A program made the translations under genes and the position numbers. A stretch of 7,749 nucleotides of DNA from JAIBBG01 sp046304755. Lineage in GTDB: Bacteria > Bacteroidota > Bacteroidia > Flavobacteriales_D > Sanyastnellaceae. Every line of letters begins with the position of its first letter. Positions within the stretch are counted from its first letter, which is position 1. Positions 5,984-7,749 of this stretch are shown here, in pieces. The stretch is from NCBI GenBank assembly GCA_046304755.1, contig JBKCDO010000092.1, positions 1 through 7,749 of the forward strand, in the 5' to 3' direction. Under the pieces are notes generated by a model that made no database searches, was not told the DNA's origin, and saw only the letters and a list, made by a program, of their open reading frames with translations.

Positions 5984-7291
5984 ATGAGCACATTGAATTT
6001 TGAAGAGTTCGATAAGTCTAGTATTGAACAATGGCAGCAATTGCTGACCAAGGAACTGGGGGATCGTGCGCAGAATTCCCTCACCTGGCAAGTTTCTGAA
6101 GACGTGGTCATGGAGCCTTATGCGTTTTCTTCAGCGGAGAGTTATGCCATAGAGGGCTTGCCAACGTGGGAAATGATGCAAGGCATTCAAGGTTCGTCAC
6201 CGGCGGCAATGAACAAGTTGGCGCTTGAAGCGTTAATGGGTGGTTGCAATGCGGTGTGCTTTAGCTCAGCGCCAACATCCGCGGCGGAACTGGAGTTGAT
6301 GCTCAAAGATGTGTACGTGCAGTATATCTCACTACACATCGATGGCGTGACCAATTTAAAAGGGTCGGCGCAATGGCTCAAGCAACTGTGTGATTCACGC
6401 GAATTGCATAGCAAGGAATTGAGAGGAGCGTTTTATACGGATTTTAATTCCCTCACCGATGATGACTTTGCAGACAGCGTCCATTTTCTGAAAGATCATT
6501 TTGTTTTGTTTCGCGGGTTCGCCGTTGATGCCGTTGCTATTCATGAAGCAGGCGCCAATCCCATTCAGGAAATAGCCTTCGCGTTGACGGAAGGACATGC
6601 CTTTCTCGTGCGCGCAATGGATGCCGGCCTCACAGTAGATGAAGCTGCTGCCATGATTCAGTTCAATTTCGCTACGGGCAGTTCCTATTTTGCCGAAATA
6701 GCGAAATACCGCGCGTTTCGCTGGGCATGGAAGTCAATCATCGAGCAATACACACCGGAGTTCGGGTGTTCTATCCATACACACATCGCCGCGAGCACTT
6801 CGCGTTATTATCAAACAGCAAAAGACGCACACAACAATTTACTCAGAGCAACCACGCAAGCCATGAGTGCTTTAATCGGTGGAGTAAATAGCGTGAAGGT
6901 CGAGCCATACAATGCAAATACAACGTTGGATGATGCTGCTGCCTTGCGCTGGTCGCGTAACATACAACAGCTGCTGACTGAAGAAAGTTATTTCGAGTCG
7001 TATCGTTCGGCTGCCAATGGATCTCATTACATCGAGCAGTTCACCGGGAAAGTCCTGCGTGCCGGTTGGTCGCTGTTTCAGCAATGGGATGCCATTCGTG
7101 GAGGTGCCGGCAAAGCAGCCTTCGATAAGCAATGGACGAAGGATGTGGCTGAGCATCAATTTGCGGCTCAACAGGCGCTGGCTTCAGGCAAGCGCGTCAT
7201 AGTCGGCGTCAACAAGTACGTGAACAAGTCAGATTCTTCGGTTGTTGCACATACTGCGAAGACATTCACCGCTTCGCACGAGCAGGCATGA
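5984..7291 (+). CDS. mutA: Methylmalonyl-CoA mutase small (beta) subunit
   Basis: MutA is the non-catalytic partner of the B12-dependent MutB in heterodimeric methylmalonyl-CoA mutase, which interconverts succinyl-CoA and methylmalonyl-CoA in propionate metabolism. The 435 residues cover the TIM-barrel mutase domain: WEMMQGIQG (62-70), FATGSSYFAEIAKYRAFRWAW (229-249 region), the NNLLRATTQAMSALIGGVNSV segment (284-304 region) equivalent to the N-x-x-R-x-T-x-x-A-M-x-A-x-x-GG motif of mutases, and a C-terminal GWSLFQQWDAI...GGAGKA...GVNKYVN pattern. The B12-binding domain (DxHxxG) is absent and the protein ends after the barrel, so it is at the short end for this subunit. It cannot be the catalytic subunit. 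The start follows the M48 stop by 9 bases, with TTTGCA between them. Its stop overlaps the next start, which is mutS2-like, not mutB. An alternative reading is a diverged mutase paralogue, but the small subunit is the better fit. Confidence 0.9.
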   Translation: MSTLNFEEFDKSSIEQWQQLLTKELGDRAQNSLTWQVSEDVVMEPYAFSSAESYAIEGLPTWEMMQGIQGSSPAAMNKLALEALMGGCNAVCFSSAPTSAAELELMLKDVYVQYISLHIDGVTNLKGSAQWLKQLCDSRELHSKELRGAFYTDFNSLTDDDFADSVHFLKDHFVLFRGFAVDAVAIHEAGANPIQEIAFALTEGHAFLVRAMDAGLTVDEAAAMIQFNFATGSSYFAEIAKYRAFRWAWKSIIEQYTPEFGCSIHTHIAASTSRYYQTAKDAHNNLLRATTQAMSALIGGVNSVKVEPYNANTTLDDAAALRWSRNIQQLLTEESYFESYRSAANGSHYIEQFTGKVLRAGWSLFQQWDAIRGGAGKAAFDKQWTKDVAEHQFAAQQALASGKRVIVGVNKYVNKSDSSVVAHTAKTFTASHEQA

Positions 7292-7749
7292 TGCATTTTG
7301 ATCAACAGGCGGTAAAGGATTTAGAATTCGATCTCATTCGGTTGATGCTGCATGACTATTGCGCCCAACCAACGGCGCGCTTGCGTATGGTGGATCTTCA
7401 GCCACTGCGTGATCATCGTCGTTTGCGGGTTGAATTGCAGCGTGTACATGAATTTGCGGAAATACGCCGCAATAACGTTGCATTTCCCGCCCTTGATTTT
7501 GAAGAATTGGACGGAGAAATTCGACTCCTGCAATTGCGCGATAGCGTGCTGAGCGAGGAGAGTTTTTTCCGGATTTATAAATCGAATGTGATTGTGAATG
7601 ACATCCTCAAAGCCTTTGAAGGCATGGAGGAAGTCTATACCACATTGTATGAACTTGTGCATGAAATAGAGCACAGTGAATACATGATGCAGTTAATCCA
7701 AAAAGTATTTGATGCAAAATGGAAGGTGCGTGATGATGCATCGCCTGAG
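7291..7749 (+). CDS. MutS2-family DNA-binding ATPase, N-terminal part (cut by window end)
   Basis: An ATG at 7291 shares its A with the TGA stop of mutA, and the frame stays open for 153 codons to the window edge. The translation starts MHFDQQAVKDLEFD and continues with a helical, charge-rich region, ending in VRDDASPE (146-153). The early K-x-LEFD motif and the late (I/V)-x-D-x-ASPE motif are characteristic of the N-terminal domain of MutS2-type proteins in Bacteroidota, including members that lack a C-terminal Smr nuclease domain. MutS2 proteins act on branched DNA or stalled ribosomes rather than in classical mismatch repair. The Walker ATPase and any Smr domain would lie beyond the window, so I cannot say which subtype this is. 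The ATGA-type overlap suggests translational coupling to mutA. Confidence 0.82.
   Translation, partial: MHFDQQAVKDLEFDLIRLMLHDYCAQPTARLRMVDLQPLRDHRRLRVELQRVHEFAEIRRNNVAFPALDFEELDGEIRLLQLRDSVLSEESFFRIYKSNVIVNDILKAFEGMEEVYTTLYELVHEIEHSEYMMQLIQKVFDAKWKVRDDASPE

Noticed and set aside
7321..7674. 117-codon minus-strand open frame at the right end
   Set aside because: Antisense to the MutS2-type frame, which stays open to the window edge, overlaps the mutA stop as a coupled start and carries family motifs.
1..7749. CRISPR array, tRNA, rRNA, insertion sequence or phage genes
   Set aside because: No regularly spaced repeats with unique spacers, no cloverleaf or rRNA-like tract, and no transposase, integrase or phage-type frame was seen.

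Overview
The window looks like a stretch of ordinary chromosome from a Bacteroidota bacterium, probably a Flavobacteriales-like lineage. The evidence is indirect but consistent: start codons lack Shine-Dalgarno sequences; TAnnTTTG-type -7 promoter elements lie just upstream of several starts; the ClpS, M48 lipoprotein and MutS2 sequences have a Bacteroidota flavour; and methylmalonyl-CoA mutase has a separate small subunit. No database search was possible, so the lineage is an inference.

Layout, left to right. (1) 9-206, minus: a 65-residue hypothetical protein, divergent from (2) 323-1396, plus: ribD, the bifunctional riboflavin deaminase/reductase. (3) 1417-2286, plus: a ten-helix EamA/DMT-type transporter, probably co-transcribed with ribD. 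(4) 2289-4613, minus: a large secreted M1-family zinc metallopeptidase whose stop codon lies 2 bp from the transporter's stop. (5) A 95-bp divergent promoter region with a -7 box on each strand. (6) 4709-4984, plus: clpS, the adaptor of the Clp protease. (7) 4985-5170: an intergenic stretch carrying a purine-rich heptamer array and two copies of a 37-bp repeat, each ending in a perfect GC-rich hairpin. (8) 5171-5974, plus: an M48 (Oma1-like) lipoprotein metalloprotease. (9) 5984-7291, plus: the small subunit of methylmalonyl-CoA mutase. (10) 7291-7749, plus: the first 153 residues of a MutS2-family protein, overlapping the previous stop codon and running off the window.

Functionally this is housekeeping: riboflavin synthesis, a small-molecule exporter or importer, protein turnover (M1 peptidase, ClpS, M48), a subunit of the propionate/succinate interconversion enzyme, and a MutS2-type ATPase. 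The three proteolysis genes are adjacent, but act in different compartments. M48, mutA and mutS2 are packed tightly enough (9-bp gap, then a 1-bp overlap) to be one transcription unit.

I do not see a new multi-gene system. The least explained element is the pair of REP-like hairpin repeats with the adjacent heptamer array between clpS and the M48 gene. The divergent M1/clpS promoter region with its dyads, and the mutA gene followed by mutS2 rather than by the large mutase subunit, also merit a second look.
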